From Litchfieldia sinesaloumensis (GTDB lineage: Bacteria; Bacillota; Bacilli; Bacillales; Bacillaceae_L): a stretch of DNA of 64,000 nt. The notes beneath the pieces were generated by a model. It ran no database searches. It saw only the letters and a program-made list of their open reading frames with translations, and was not told the origin of the DNA. Both the position numbers and the translations under genes were made by a program. Each line of letters begins with the position of its first letter. Within the stretch, counting starts at the first letter, position 1. Shown here piece by piece: positions 9,176 to 19,541 of this stretch. The stretch is taken from contig NZ_LT732529.1 of NCBI RefSeq assembly GCF_900156865.1, positions 3,880,001-3,944,000 on the forward strand. The letters are read 5' to 3'.

Positions 9176-9913
9176 TTAAAAGCCTCCAATAAATGTCTGT
9201 TGCAGATTCTCAGCTTGCTTCATTATCCTTTCTATATCATCGGCAAAAATGGTCTGAACAGCTACTACAAAAGTATTCATCGCAACATGTGCGAATATTG
9301 GTACGATAATTCGTTTTGTTTGTACATAGAGGAATGCAAAGGTGAAGCCCATAGCTGTGTAAATTAAGATATGAGTGAAATCCATATGTACAACTGCAAA
9401 AATTAATGAACTTATTAATCCAGAGAGGAAAAAGTTTAGTTTTTTATATAATGAACCAAAAATAATTTGCCGAAAAATAATCTCTTCAAGGATTGGACCA
9501 ATAATCGATACGACAATCACAAGTAAAGGCAGAGATTTTACAAGGTTCATGATTTCTTGAGTATTCTCTGAACCTGGTTCAATTCCAAAAAGGTGAATTT
9601 CAATATTTGCAGCGAGAACCTGGGCAGTCATTGCCATAATCACACCAGCAAACGCCCAACCAACCGCTTCGCCTTTGGAGGAACGTTCAAGATTTCGATG
9701 CCTTTCCTTAATGTCCTGCCTTAATAAAAATAAAACAATAGGAAGAGCAGCAACAAAACTAATAACGGTCCAAGTTGCAATAATTGTATTTTTTGCTTTA
9801 TCCGGCTCTAAACCGTCCCCAATACCAAAATACAACAGTAACGGGATACCTAGAATACCGGAGAATTGCATAATTATATACGTTAATATGACATACCAAT
9901 ATCTAACTTTCAT
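9176..9913 (-). CDS. ydiL: CPBP family intramembrane glutamic endopeptidase, YdiL-like
   Basis: CPBP (Abi) proteins are membrane proteases related to eukaryotic CAAX-processing enzymes; bacterial substrates are mostly unknown. The 245-residue protein has about seven membrane segments and the three family motifs: EEIIFRQII with the catalytic glutamates near residue 145, the VHMDFTH histidine motif, and HVAMN near residue 210. It pairs with ydiK and faces away from groES, as in B. subtilis. Its start at 9913 has a GGAGAT ribosome site. Confidence 0.9.
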   Translation of the reverse strand: MKVRYWYVILTYIIMQFSGILGIPLLLYFGIGDGLEPDKAKNTIIATWTVISFVAALPIVLFLLRQDIKERHRNLERSSKGEAVGWAFAGVIMAMTAQVLAANIEIHLFGIEPGSENTQEIMNLVKSLPLLVIVVSIIGPILEEIIFRQIIFGSLYKKLNFFLSGLISSLIFAVVHMDFTHILIYTAMGFTFAFLYVQTKRIIVPIFAHVAMNTFVVAVQTIFADDIERIMKQAENLQQTFIGGF

Positions 9914-10189
9914 GTAGATCTCCTTTTAATATGTGGAATAATTTTTCACTTAATCAAATGCCTAGACATTAACCTTAGTGAGATAAAGTTAGCTTATTTG
10001 TCCACCTTTTGTATTGTAACATATATTCATACTTATCCATTAGTATAATGCAAATCCAAATTTTCATAGAAAGAAACAAAAAAATATCAGGGTGGAGGAT
10101 TATTTTTCCTATTTGTGCATACCATAGATAGGTGGAATACAGGCTTGTTCTAGAAATACATTTTTTTTGTAAATTTATTTATCAAATAC

Positions 10190-10221
10190 TTGCAAAAAAA
10201 GTATAGATTATTTAATATAAT
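10190..10221 (+). promoter_or_regulatory. groESL promoter region
   Basis: TTGCAA at 10190-10195 is a plausible -35. The -10 is either TATAAT at 10216-10221 (spacing 20) or the AT-rich hexamer at 10213-10218 (spacing 17). It lies just before the CIRCE operator, which would cover the transcription start. Confidence 0.55.
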
Positions 10222-10228
10222 AATTGTG

Positions 10229-10255
10229 TTAGCACTCAGGTCATATGAGTGCTAA
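10229..10255 (+). promoter_or_regulatory. CIRCE operator (HrcA-binding site)
   Basis: TTAGCACTC, nine bases, then GAGTGCTAA: a perfect match to the CIRCE inverted repeat. HrcA binding here represses groESL until heat shock diverts GroEL. This sequence also creates a spurious ATG upstream of groES. Confidence 0.97.
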
Positions 10256-10301
10256 TAAGAAAACGAAACTATATGTAAATTATCTGAGGAGGTTGTTTCA
10301 C

Positions 10302-10586
10302 TTGTTAAAGCCATTAGGTGATCGCGTTATTATTGAACTTGTTGAATCAGAAGAAAAAACTGCAAGCGGGATTGTATTACCAGATTCTGCGAAGGAAAAG
10401 CCTCAAGAAGGTAAAGTTGTTGCTGCAGGTACAGGCCGTGTACTAGACAGTGGCGAAAGAGTGGCTCTAGAGGTCGCAGTTGGTGATCGAATCATCTTCT
10501 CAAAATATGCTGGTACTGAAGTGAAATACGAAGGTACTGAATACTTAATCTTGCGTGAAAGCGACATTTTAGCTGTTATCGGATAA
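10302..10586 (+). CDS. groES: Co-chaperonin GroES
   Basis: GroES is the heptameric lid of the GroEL folding chamber. The 94-residue protein begins [15 protein letters not shown] and carries the mobile loop [18 protein letters not shown] and the C-terminal [19 protein letters not shown] place the start at TTG 10302, preceded by GAGGAGGT at 10286-10293, as in B. subtilis; a longer ATG frame from 10245 would begin inside CIRCE and add 19 unrelated residues. Confidence 0.97.
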   Translation: MLKPLGDRVIIELVESEEKTASGIVLPDSAKEKPQEGKVVAAGTGRVLDSGERVALEVAVGDRIIFSKYAGTEVKYEGTEYLILRESDILAVIG

Positions 10587-10609
10587 TAGTAGCAGCTCAT
10601 ATAACATAG

Positions 10610-12273
<1,664 letters not shown>

Positions 12274-12324
12274 GGGGTTTTAAAACCTTGTTATATCAAC
12301 GTCTAAAATAATAATATGCTTTTC

Positions 12325-12344
12325 TTGTCCTCGGATTTGTCCTC
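12325..12344 (+). other. Probable integrase arm-type repeats, left end of element 1
   Basis: Two direct copies of TTGTCCTC lie at 12325-12332 and 12337-12344, 12 bp apart. The same pair, in the same orientation with the same 12-bp step, lies at 28362-28381 near the right end. Paired short direct repeats just inside both att cores are typical arm sites of tyrosine integrases. Confidence 0.65.
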
Positions 12345-12385
12345 GTTTTATAAAAAAACAGGGCAACCTATGACTAAAAAGCTAA

Positions 12386-13552
12386 CTATAGGAGAAGGTC
12401 TTTCATCAGTTTGCTAAACTGTTGGGAGGCCTTTTCTTCCATATTGGCGGTCATATGAGCATAGATATTCATTGTCGTATTAATATCTGTATGTCCAAGC
12501 CGCTGTTGTATTTCTTTAATGCCAACTCCAGCTTCAATCAATAATGAAGTGTGGGTATGTCTAAATGAGTGTGGAGTAATGTTCTTTTCTATCTCTGCTT
12601 TTTTCAGAAGTCTTTTAAGCCGGGTCTCAACAACTTTTCTTAATTGTGGATGCCCATCCTCACGAGCAAAAATAAACTCGTTGTCTTGGTATATAGGTCT
12701 ATTTTTTAATTTAATTTCATTTTGTTTAAGCCGATGCTTCTTTAACATGCTGATAAGCATTTCATCAATCTTGATTGTACGGACAGAGCCTTTTGTTTTT
12801 GGCGTTAAAAGCTGATATTTTTCAAAATGATTGGTAGGGTTATAAAGAGTTTTAGTAACTCGGATAGTACCCTGCTTTTCGTTAAAATCCCCCCATTTTA
12901 GGGCCAATAATTCACCTATTCGTATTCCTGTATAGGAAAGTAACGTAAAGACAAGATGATCCATTTCAAGCCCGTCTGTATAGGCTAATTTTAGAAAATG
13001 GGCAAGCTCTTCTTTTTCAAGAAAAACAATATTCTCTTCTGCTTTCTCCAGTTCTTCAACACTCTGCAGCTTTTTAGGCATTTTGAATTCCTCAGTAGGA
13101 TTATTTTTTATCAGTCCTTGAGTCAATGCTTTCCGAAAAATCATTCTTCCGCAAGCATGAATACCATCCATATAATTTTGACTGTATTTTTCGTTTAATT
13201 CTAGAATCCTTTCTTCATACATTTTCTTAGTAATACGGTTGATTGGATAAGGCCCCCAAACAGAGGTAAAATGCTTCATTTCCTTTTCTCGAGCCCTCAC
13301 ACTGCTTATCTTCACACCACTGCGGCTATACGTTTTTAACCAATCCTGGGCGAATTGTTCAAACGGCATATCAGATTCTTTAATTAAGGTCCCATTATCT
13401 TTTGCAAGTTCCACAAGGCGAGCTGCTGCTTGTGCCTCCTTTTTTGTTTTAAATCCACCTTTTGAAATTTCCTTCCGCTTCTTGGTAAGTGGATCTATCC
13501 CTAAATAAATGTGATAGCTCCATGTCTTACCTCTTTGTTTGAATTTAGCCAT
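12386..13552 (-). CDS. int: Tyrosine recombinase (integrase) of element 1
   Basis: The 388-residue protein has an N-terminal AP2-like arm-binding domain (about 1-60), a core-binding helical domain (about 65-165) and a catalytic domain. Catalytic residues are visible: Arg in YTGIRIGELLAL, His/Arg in HSFRHTH, His in RLGHTD and the nucleophile Tyr in NIYAHM. It is read toward groEL and stops 113 bp from the attachment core, the usual layout of a Gram-positive phage, ICE or satellite integrase. Its C-terminal EKASQQFSKLM resembles the two integrase remnants near 28.8 and 45.05 kb, so all three probably recognise the groEL site. Confidence 0.95.
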   Translation of the reverse strand: MAKFKQRGKTWSYHIYLGIDPLTKKRKEISKGGFKTKKEAQAAARLVELAKDNGTLIKESDMPFEQFAQDWLKTYSRSGVKISSVRAREKEMKHFTSVWGPYPINRITKKMYEERILELNEKYSQNYMDGIHACGRMIFRKALTQGLIKNNPTEEFKMPKKLQSVEELEKAEENIVFLEKEELAHFLKLAYTDGLEMDHLVFTLLSYTGIRIGELLALKWGDFNEKQGTIRVTKTLYNPTNHFEKYQLLTPKTKGSVRTIKIDEMLISMLKKHRLKQNEIKLKNRPIYQDNEFIFAREDGHPQLRKVVETRLKRLLKKAEIEKNITPHSFRHTHTSLLIEAGVGIKEIQQRLGHTDINTTMNIYAHMTANMEEKASQQFSKLMKDLLL

Positions 13553-13593
13553 GTTAAGATATCTCCTTTATTGAATACATAATATTGATTTTG

Positions 13594-14544
13594 TTATTTC
13601 ACTTGTTTTCTAGTAAATCCATACTTTTCGGGATTTTTTCTGATCCTAAAGGCCTCCTGTTTACAAGCATTTGAACAGTATTTTTGCCGCTTAACCTTTT
13701 TAAAAGGCAATTTACAATTTAAATTTTCACATATATGAACAGGCTCATTATTAGATACTACTTGCCAGAGATCATGGTAAATCGCCCTTACCAGGTGTGG
13801 GGTATATTTCCATTCCTTAATGGTAAAACCTAAAGGTGGTTTTCCCGTTATAATTGTTTCAGGAAGCATTTTAATGTCTTGATTCCCAATGGAATTAACT
13901 TTAAGTGCTAATAATGCCTGGGCAAGTTTTAAAAAGTCTACTTCTTTTTCCATTTCCTTCTCATCAGCTGTAAACCCAGTCCATGATCCATCCCACCATA
14001 AAATTTGGCAGCTTCCACCTATTGGTTCTTTTACAATTAATAACTTATCCTCAAGTTCACTCTCTTCCATTTCTCCTTTATGAATACTTATTAATGCTTC
14101 ATATAACTTTAGGATTCTTTGCATTTGTTTAATATGAAAATGCCATAATTCAATGGGCTCGCAATCGGATTGGCCAATGGGTAAATCTATAAAATAAGAA
14201 GAGTCAGTATAAAGGTCTCTTTTAAGTTTAACCTTATTTATTTCCGCTTGACCGGGTGTGCTGATTCCAAGCAAACCGTAGCTATTAGCAAACTTATTTA
14301 TACCTTCCTGAGTTTTTAACTTTGAAAATTCCCAAGCCAATCCTTCAGGAATAATAATTTTCCCCATTGACTCCTTGGGGACTACAGAAACAAATCTCCC
14401 TGTATGTTTTCCTAAGCAGTCTAACCAAGCCTTAGCGCCATTAATTTTTAATTCATCAAGATTGTTTTCACTAATCTCTAAAACTGAGGCTGTAGGGAAA
14501 AAGGATTCTGCCTTACCGTCAAGCCAATAATAAAACTTGTCCAT
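13594..14544 (-). CDS. Unknown protein with C-terminal Cys-rich zinc-finger-like motif
   Basis: I do not recognise a named family for the whole protein. The 316 residues are mostly without motif until the end, where CENLNC...F...KYCSNACKQEA forms a putative four-cysteine zinc site followed by basic residues, reminiscent of CGNR-type fingers. I start it at 14544, where GGAGGATG is correctly spaced; an ATG 15 nt upstream overlaps that site. It lies directly upstream of int on the same strand and opposite the small regulators across a repeat-rich control region. A regulatory role is possible but only inferred from position. Confidence 0.6.
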   Translation of the reverse strand: MDKFYYWLDGKAESFFPTASVLEISENNLDELKINGAKAWLDCLGKHTGRFVSVVPKESMGKIIIPEGLAWEFSKLKTQEGINKFANSYGLLGISTPGQAEINKVKLKRDLYTDSSYFIDLPIGQSDCEPIELWHFHIKQMQRILKLYEALISIHKGEMEESELEDKLLIVKEPIGGSCQILWWDGSWTGFTADEKEMEKEVDFLKLAQALLALKVNSIGNQDIKMLPETIITGKPPLGFTIKEWKYTPHLVRAIYHDLWQVVSNNEPVHICENLNCKLPFKKVKRQKYCSNACKQEAFRIRKNPEKYGFTRKQVK

Positions 14545-14573
14545 TTTATCATCCTCCATTTTTTAAAATGAAA

Positions 14574-14659
14574 TTGTTACGTATTGTTACGAAATAATGT
14601 ATATATTAGTTTGAATTACGTAACAACGACTGATACGCTTATTATATACCAGGTAACAA
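14574..14659. promoter_or_regulatory. Divergent control region with TTGTTACG operators
   Basis: TTGTTACG occurs at 14574-14581 and 14584-14591 (10-bp step, one helical turn), its inverse CGTAACAA at 14619-14626 and GTAACAA at 14653-14659. These lie between the leftward 13594-14544 gene and the rightward replication genes, the place where a lysis/lysogeny-type or element-specific repressor should bind. Confidence 0.6.
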
Positions 14660-14699
14660 CAATAAACAACAACATTGGTTTAGAAAGGGTGAATTTAAA

Positions 14700-14888
14700 G
14701 TGGATACTAAGGTTTTGCCTGAGAACGACCCTATTCTTAAAGAAAAAGGTGAAATTCCATATTGGGAAATTGCCTCTCGGTTAGGCGTACACGTTAACAC
14801 TATCCGGAACTGGATGAAAAGCTCCATGAGCCAAAAACAAAGAGAAATGGTTTTGGAAGCAATAAAGGAAATTAAAGAGGTTAAATAA
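14700..14888 (+). CDS. Small helix-turn-helix protein
   Basis: This 62-residue protein contains a predicted helix-turn-helix in IPYWEIASRLGVHVNTIRNWM, followed by a lysine/glutamate-rich helix. It starts at GTG 14700 after an AGGGTG site. It is the first gene of the rightward block, just after the TTGTTACG repeats, so it may regulate the element or act as an excisionase or terminase-like small DNA binder. The exact role cannot be read from sequence. Confidence 0.65.
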   Translation: MDTKVLPENDPILKEKGEIPYWEIASRLGVHVNTIRNWMKSSMSQKQREMVLEAIKEIKEVK

Positions 14889-14901
14889 GTGAGGTGGAAC
14901 C

Positions 14902-15195
14902 ATGCTCGAAATAAAACTGGATGATGAGGAAGTAAAAGCCCTATTTTTGGCCGAAGTTAAATCACGTTTAGACAAAATTGAATCGGAAGCCCTTCTTATG
15001 AATTCAAAGCAACTATGTAAATACTTAAGCCTAAGCTGGCCAACTGTTGAAAAAGTATTTTTAAGTGATCCAAACTTTCCTCGAATTAGGCTAGGGAGCA
15101 AATGGCTTTTTCCACGTAAAGAAGTTGAACGCTATATAGATATTTGGGCTATGGAGAACCAAGCCAATGCGGATGAAAAGCTATACAAACTATAA
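14902..15195 (+). CDS. Excisionase-like winged-helix protein
   Basis: The 97-residue product has an N-terminal acidic helix and then a MerR/excisionase-like fold: MNSKQLCKYLSLSWPTVEKV, a turn, and FPRIRLGSKWLFPRKEVERYI. The pattern (helix-turn-helix, then the wing R-x-G-x-K-W-x-F-x-R) is typical of element-encoded AlpA/Xis-like proteins. It lies 13 nt after the previous gene and overlaps the primase-like gene by 29 nt. It could be the recombination directionality factor for the groEL-site integrase. Confidence 0.65.
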   Translation: MLEIKLDDEEVKALFLAEVKSRLDKIESEALLMNSKQLCKYLSLSWPTVEKVFLSDPNFPRIRLGSKWLFPRKEVERYIDIWAMENQANADEKLYKL

Positions 15196-15853
15196 AAAGC
15201 TAACAACAATAGAAGTGATCGATCTTGTAAAAAATTCTATTGGTATTGAAGCAGTGCTCGACTATTACGCTGGCATCAGCCTTGAAAATGTAAAAGGAAG
15301 AAAAACAAAGTTAATTTCTTGTATTTTTCACCAGGAAAGAACACCGAGCCTTGCAATAACTCCCCTAAAGAATGTTTTTCATTGTTTTGGCTGTCAAGCA
15401 AAGGGTGATGTTATTACACTTGTTTCTCTTTTAAAAAAAGTATCACAAGGAAGGGCTGCTTTTATCATAGCCGAAGACTTTGGTTTATTGGATAAGGTAA
15501 AGCCTCAGCTAAAACTATCCATTAAAGAAAAAGCAATTGATAAAGAGCTTGAAAGGAATTTCCGGCAGAATGAAAAGGAATTATTTGATTTTCTTTTGCA
15601 AGTTAAACAACACTTTCAAGCTATTACAAAAAGTATTAAAAATGAAAGGGATTTACAACGCAAAGGTGGCCTTTATCACATCATGGCTAAAATTGAATAT
15701 TACCTGGATTTACTTTTCAATTATGAAAGCTTTTCGCCAGAAGAGCGTATTGATAATTATATTTTGATTCAAAGATTTATAGAGAAAGAGATTTACCCGA
15801 TTTACAAGGCAGTTCAAGAAAAAGAAATAGAGGAGGTGAGCATCAGTGAGTGA
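15167..15853 (+). CDS. CHC2 zinc-finger primase-like protein
   Basis: The 228-residue protein has a DnaG-type CHC2 zinc-binding domain near residues 24-90: CIFHQERTPSLAITP, then FHCFGCQAKGDVITLV. No TOPRIM catalytic domain is visible, and the rest is helical and charged, so it is a zinc-finger module without the full primase. It overlaps the genes on both sides (29 nt and 8 nt), giving a tightly coupled replication block with the DUF927 ATPase. It probably helps to prime or load replication of the excised element. Confidence 0.75.
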   Translation: MRMKSYTNYKKLTTIEVIDLVKNSIGIEAVLDYYAGISLENVKGRKTKLISCIFHQERTPSLAITPLKNVFHCFGCQAKGDVITLVSLLKKVSQGRAAFIIAEDFGLLDKVKPQLKLSIKEKAIDKELERNFRQNEKELFDFLLQVKQHFQAITKSIKNERDLQRKGGLYHIMAKIEYYLDLLFNYESFSPEERIDNYILIQRFIEKEIYPIYKAVQEKEIEEVSISE

Positions 15854-17603
15854 ATGGATAGCAGCTTTTAAAAAGAAAGCACATGAAGCCCCATATCTTC
15901 TTCCTAAAAATTACTTTCCTCAGCAGGAAGAACAACAACAGCAGGAGGACAAGCAATTTTTGCCTTCTCCGATTAAAGACATCGTGATTCCAAAAGGATT
16001 TGAAGCCAGGAAGGAAGGGTTATATTTTGTTGCGTACAATGAAGAAAAACCACCTGCTTTTATTTGCTCCGAATATGTCCTTATTACTGGAAGATATGAA
16101 AACATTACGGATGGAACTGAAGGATTGATAGTTTCCTGGTTTCATAATAACAAATGGAAAAGGTTGAAAAGGAGCCGGGATAACTTTATGGTTCTAAGCA
16201 AATTAGTTGAATTATCCGCTTTAGGTTTTCCTGTTAGTTCCTTAAATCAAAGATTAATGGTTCAGTACTTAACCGCTTTTGAAAGGGCGAATTTGGAAAA
16301 TATACCAGTTGAAAAAGCCAGTGAACAAATGGGTTGGAGTGAACATGGATTCCTGTTAGGAAATGAGTTTATAGGTTCCGGTTCTTTGTCATTGGTCAGC
16401 AGCGACAAAGGTGAAGAACAGTTTGCAAAACATTATACAAGCAAAGGCTATATACATCCTTGGTTAAACATGATTGAAGCGATTAAGTCTTATCCAAAGG
16501 TAATAGCTGGGGTTTATGCTTCCTTTGCTTCCCCTCTGATAGAGCTCTTCGATTCAAAACCCTTTATATTTGAGTGGAGTGGGGAAACATCAAAAGGGAA
16601 AACAACAGCGCAAAAAATCGCAGCTTCTGTTTGGGGTAAACCGAATGAACACGGTATTTTAAAAAGGTGGAACAGTACACCCGTTGCAATAGAGAGGGCT
16701 GCCAGCTTAACAAACCATGTTCCGCTATTCTTAGATGATACTAAACAGGCAAACCCTAAATATATCGCCTCTTCCGTTTATCATTTGGCGGGCGGTCAAG
16801 GTAAAAACCGGGGAAGTATAAATGGTATGCAAACAACAAAAACCTGGAGTAACGTTATTTTTAGTACAGGTGAACAAAAGATAACTAGCTTTTCACGTGA
16901 TGGAGGATCAACGGCAAGGGTTTTCAGTTTGGATGGTTTACCTTTTGGGACTGCCAATGATGAAACATACAATCTTGTTAGAAAGATTGAAAGAGTTTTA
17001 AAAAAACATTATGGGTTAGCAGGAAAAATGTTCATCCAGTACATTTTGGATAATCGCGAAAAATGGCTAGGATGGGAAAATTATTTTTACCAACAAACAG
17101 ACTTTTACGCAGAAATAGCCAAAGGAAACACAGTTTCACAAAGACTAGCTGAGCATATGGGGATTATTGACCTTGCCAGCATTCTTTTTCATAAATGTTT
17201 TAATCAGCAATACAAAGCGGAAAAGGAAATGATCAAATTGTGGGAAGGAATCATTAGTGATAACCAGGAAACAGACAGACCTAAGCAAGCCCTGGAAGAT
17301 GTTATAAGTTGGGTTTCATCAGAAGAAAACCGCTTATATACCCGGGATGGAGAAACGATTTTTAAGCCTTCTGACTGTATTGGCAAATGGAATGAAGCCA
17401 AATCAGAGGATTTATGCTTGTATCCTGTAAAACTGGAAAACTTCTTGAAAACACAAGGGTACGAACCTTCTGCAATACTAAAATCGTGGGCGGAAAGAAA
17501 TTGGATTGTTACCGCAAGCGGTAGAATGAAGAAAAAGGTATCTGTTAAGAACGTAAAAGAATGGATGTATGTTTTAAAAATTGACATAATCAACAGCCTC
17601 TAG
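15846..17603 (+). CDS. DUF927-family ATPase / putative replicative helicase
   Basis: The 585-residue protein matches the DUF927 type found on phages, satellites and integrative elements. It has a Walker A GETSKGKTTAQK near residue 245 and a Walker B-like PLFLDDTKQ about 50 residues later. A GTG start at 15846 follows a perfect GGAGGTGA site inside the end of the primase-like gene. The candidate iteron region begins 30 bp after its stop. Function as a helicase is inferred from family and context. Confidence 0.75.
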   Translation: MSEWIAAFKKKAHEAPYLLPKNYFPQQEEQQQQEDKQFLPSPIKDIVIPKGFEARKEGLYFVAYNEEKPPAFICSEYVLITGRYENITDGTEGLIVSWFHNNKWKRLKRSRDNFMVLSKLVELSALGFPVSSLNQRLMVQYLTAFERANLENIPVEKASEQMGWSEHGFLLGNEFIGSGSLSLVSSDKGEEQFAKHYTSKGYIHPWLNMIEAIKSYPKVIAGVYASFASPLIELFDSKPFIFEWSGETSKGKTTAQKIAASVWGKPNEHGILKRWNSTPVAIERAASLTNHVPLFLDDTKQANPKYIASSVYHLAGGQGKNRGSINGMQTTKTWSNVIFSTGEQKITSFSRDGGSTARVFSLDGLPFGTANDETYNLVRKIERVLKKHYGLAGKMFIQYILDNREKWLGWENYFYQQTDFYAEIAKGNTVSQRLAEHMGIIDLASILFHKCFNQQYKAEKEMIKLWEGIISDNQETDRPKQALEDVISWVSSEENRLYTRDGETIFKPSDCIGKWNEAKSEDLCLYPVKLENFLKTQGYEPSAILKSWAERNWIVTASGRMKKKVSVKNVKEWMYVLKIDIINSL

Positions 17604-18020
17604 AACTCTGTTTAAAGGGCTTTATATAAATATAGTACCCATTAGTACCCACATAGTACTCAATATAGTGGAAACTGTTTAAGTCAGTATTATCAAGGTT
17701 TAACTTAATAGTACCCATAGTACCCACTATTTTTAGTATATACCTGTATATTTTCAAAAGGCTTTATTCTCGCTATTTCACCATAGATAAATACACTATT
17801 ATATTTTAGTGGGAACTCCGGGTACTATACTCCAAAAATATGGTTTGTTAGTTCCCGACGTGTGAGAACTTAGCGGGAACCATGAAAGAAAAATAGTTCC
17901 ATTAAACTTCCGAAGTTTTCCTTAACAGCTAAATCACCAAAACAAGCCAAGCTAAAAATAGCTGTTAGGGTAAGTGAATCGAAGGTATAGCTTAAAGCCA
18001 AACATGAGGGGTTTACGCTT
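17604..18020. other. Candidate replication origin with TAGTACCCA iterons
   Basis: In this 417-bp gap TAGTACCCA occurs exactly at 17633-17641, 17643-17651, 17709-17717 and 17718-17726. TAGTACTCA lies at 17654-17662, and an inverted near-copy (GGGTACTA) at 17820-17827. An AT-rich stretch (about 17727-17810) separates the two sides. GTTCCCG (17850-17856) / CGGGAAC (17874-17880) forms an inverted repeat. Position right after the primase-like/ATPase pair fits an element origin. Confidence 0.6.
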
Positions 18021-18569
18021 ATGATGATATTAGGCATTAAATATAGTTTCACAGATAAGGAGATAAAAGAGCTGCTTTCCGGTTTGGTAATCCTGATTGA
18101 TACCAGGGAACAGGGAAACAGCCATATCCTTAAATACTTTGAATCTCATAAAATCACACACAAGAAAAGAAAGCTGGATTATGGGGATTATTCCGCTTAT
18201 TTGCCAAAGAATGAGGGATTAGGAATACAAAGAGATATTTATTTAACCGCTGCTATTGAGCGCAAAAACAGCGTGGGTGAATTAGCAGCTACTATTAAGG
18301 AAAGAACCCGCTTTGAAAATGAATTGATTCGGGCACAAAATTCACCTTTTGTTCTTTTGGTTGAAGATTCAGATGGCTATGAAAAAATTGTAAGGGGGTC
18401 ATATAGGAGCCATTACAAAGCAAAAGCCTTATTGGGTTCCTTGAAGTCATTTGAAACGAAGTACGGCTTCCAGACCGTCTTTATTTCTCCAAAAACATCC
18501 GGGAACTATTTTTTTTATCACTTTTATTATCTATTCAGAAACATGCTGAGAGGGGCATCATTTTTGTAA
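18021..18569 (+). CDS. ERCC4-type nuclease
   Basis: The 182-residue protein has the XPF/MUS81-like nuclease core: ILIDTREQ near residues 23-30, LDYGDYSA near 53-60, and AAIERKNSVGELAATI near 78-93, that is the GD-x(n)-ERK-x3-D-like catalytic signature with Glu in the last place. It lacks the helix-hairpin-helix and helicase parts of the eukaryotic enzymes, as is usual for phage-type proteins. It follows the candidate origin; a role in processing branched DNA during replication or excision is inferred. Confidence 0.8.
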   Translation: MMILGIKYSFTDKEIKELLSGLVILIDTREQGNSHILKYFESHKITHKKRKLDYGDYSAYLPKNEGLGIQRDIYLTAAIERKNSVGELAATIKERTRFENELIRAQNSPFVLLVEDSDGYEKIVRGSYRSHYKAKALLGSLKSFETKYGFQTVFISPKTSGNYFFYHFYYLFRNMLRGASFL

Positions 18570-18668
18570 AGAAAACTGGGGTTTTTATGTACGTTTTGTT
18601 AACTTAAAAAACGCGGAGGCCTTGATATAATTGGACTTTTTAGATTCCCTAAAAATAGGAGTGAAAAC

Positions 18669-18899
18669 ATGGCCGCAAATGGGAGCAAATTTACTAAAAA
18701 TATACGATTAAACAGGCCGCAAGACATTAGAAGGATGGTAGGAAAAGTTATTAATATCTTGCTCCAAGATGGAGAAATGACAATAGACAAAGCCAAAACT
18801 ATAGCGACCTTATCGAATACAGCTTTAAAATCAATGGAACTAGGAGATTTAGCGGAAAGAATGAATAAGATTGAGCAAATGTTTGATAACCAGGAATAG
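18669..18899 (+). CDS. Small conserved-looking protein of element 1, unknown
   Basis: The 76-residue product is charged and predicted helical, with no recognisable motif. AGGAGTG is well placed before ATG 18669, and it continues the rightward gene block. It could be a small DNA-packaging or replication accessory protein, but nothing in the sequence decides this. Confidence 0.55.
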   Translation: MAANGSKFTKNIRLNRPQDIRRMVGKVINILLQDGEMTIDKAKTIATLSNTALKSMELGDLAERMNKIEQMFDNQE

Positions 18900-18931
18900 C
18901 ACCGGAATTTTACGAAAAGGAGCGATATCGA

Positions 18932-19318
18932 ATGAGTTTAAAATCTCGGCTGAAACATCTTGAGCGAAATATAAAGCCAAAAGGAAAAGACCCTGTTCAA
19001 GAGTGGCAAGATAGAGTTAAAAGGCATGAAGAAATGGAAAGCCTTTCTCCCGCCATCGAAGAAGGAGATTTGCAAGCTTGCATTCGCTATTGCCAGCTGT
19101 GTGAGGAAAGTGTCGTTGACAGAACATTTGCTTACCGGGATGTTTTTATTAAAGTTGCTGCAATGAACGGAGGTTATGAACCGAGTTATGAGGAAGAAAC
19201 AGAGATCGACGTTTGGTATCACAATCTAAAGGAGACATATAAATATCTGGAAGAGAAGGTAAAGGTTCCGAGTATTAAGGAACCTGTTTTGAAAAAGTGG
19301 AAATCCCGAAGCTTGTGA
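18932..19318 (+). CDS. Unknown 128-residue protein of element 1
   Basis: The protein is mostly helical and charged, with a CIRYCQLC cysteine cluster near residues 50-57 and a basic C-terminus. An AAAGGAGCG ribosome site supports the start. It is the last gene of the rightward replication block, ending 220 bp before the leftward hsd operon. I do not recognise the family. Confidence 0.55.
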   Translation: MSLKSRLKHLERNIKPKGKDPVQEWQDRVKRHEEMESLSPAIEEGDLQACIRYCQLCEESVVDRTFAYRDVFIKVAAMNGGYEPSYEEETEIDVWYHNLKETYKYLEEKVKVPSIKEPVLKKWKSRSL

Positions 19319-19500
19319 AAAATATACTTAACTAGGAGTAGTTTAATTTTATGTGTGAAGCCTAATTCTTTTTTAACAATTAGGCCAGATTATTGAGTAG
19401 AACTTCTATGGATTTAACCATTTTATTAAAAGATAAATTAGTTTAGGATTAATAAAGGTGAACCGTACACTTAAGTAAGTGAGTTTTTTAAAAAAACAGA

Positions 19501-19535
19501 AGCAGCACCGTACCGTAAATTGAGGAAGGTGCTGT
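19501..19535 (-). terminator. Terminator of the hsdM-hsdS operon
   Basis: AGCAGCACC and GGTGCTG form the stem. On the minus strand it is followed by CTTCTG and seven T residues. It lies 7 bp beyond the hsdS stop. Confidence 0.7.
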
Positions 19536-19541
19536 TTTATC

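Noticed and set aside
10245-10301. ATG 10245 as groES start
   Set aside because: It lies in the CIRCE operator, lacks a ribosome site and adds residues not found in GroES.
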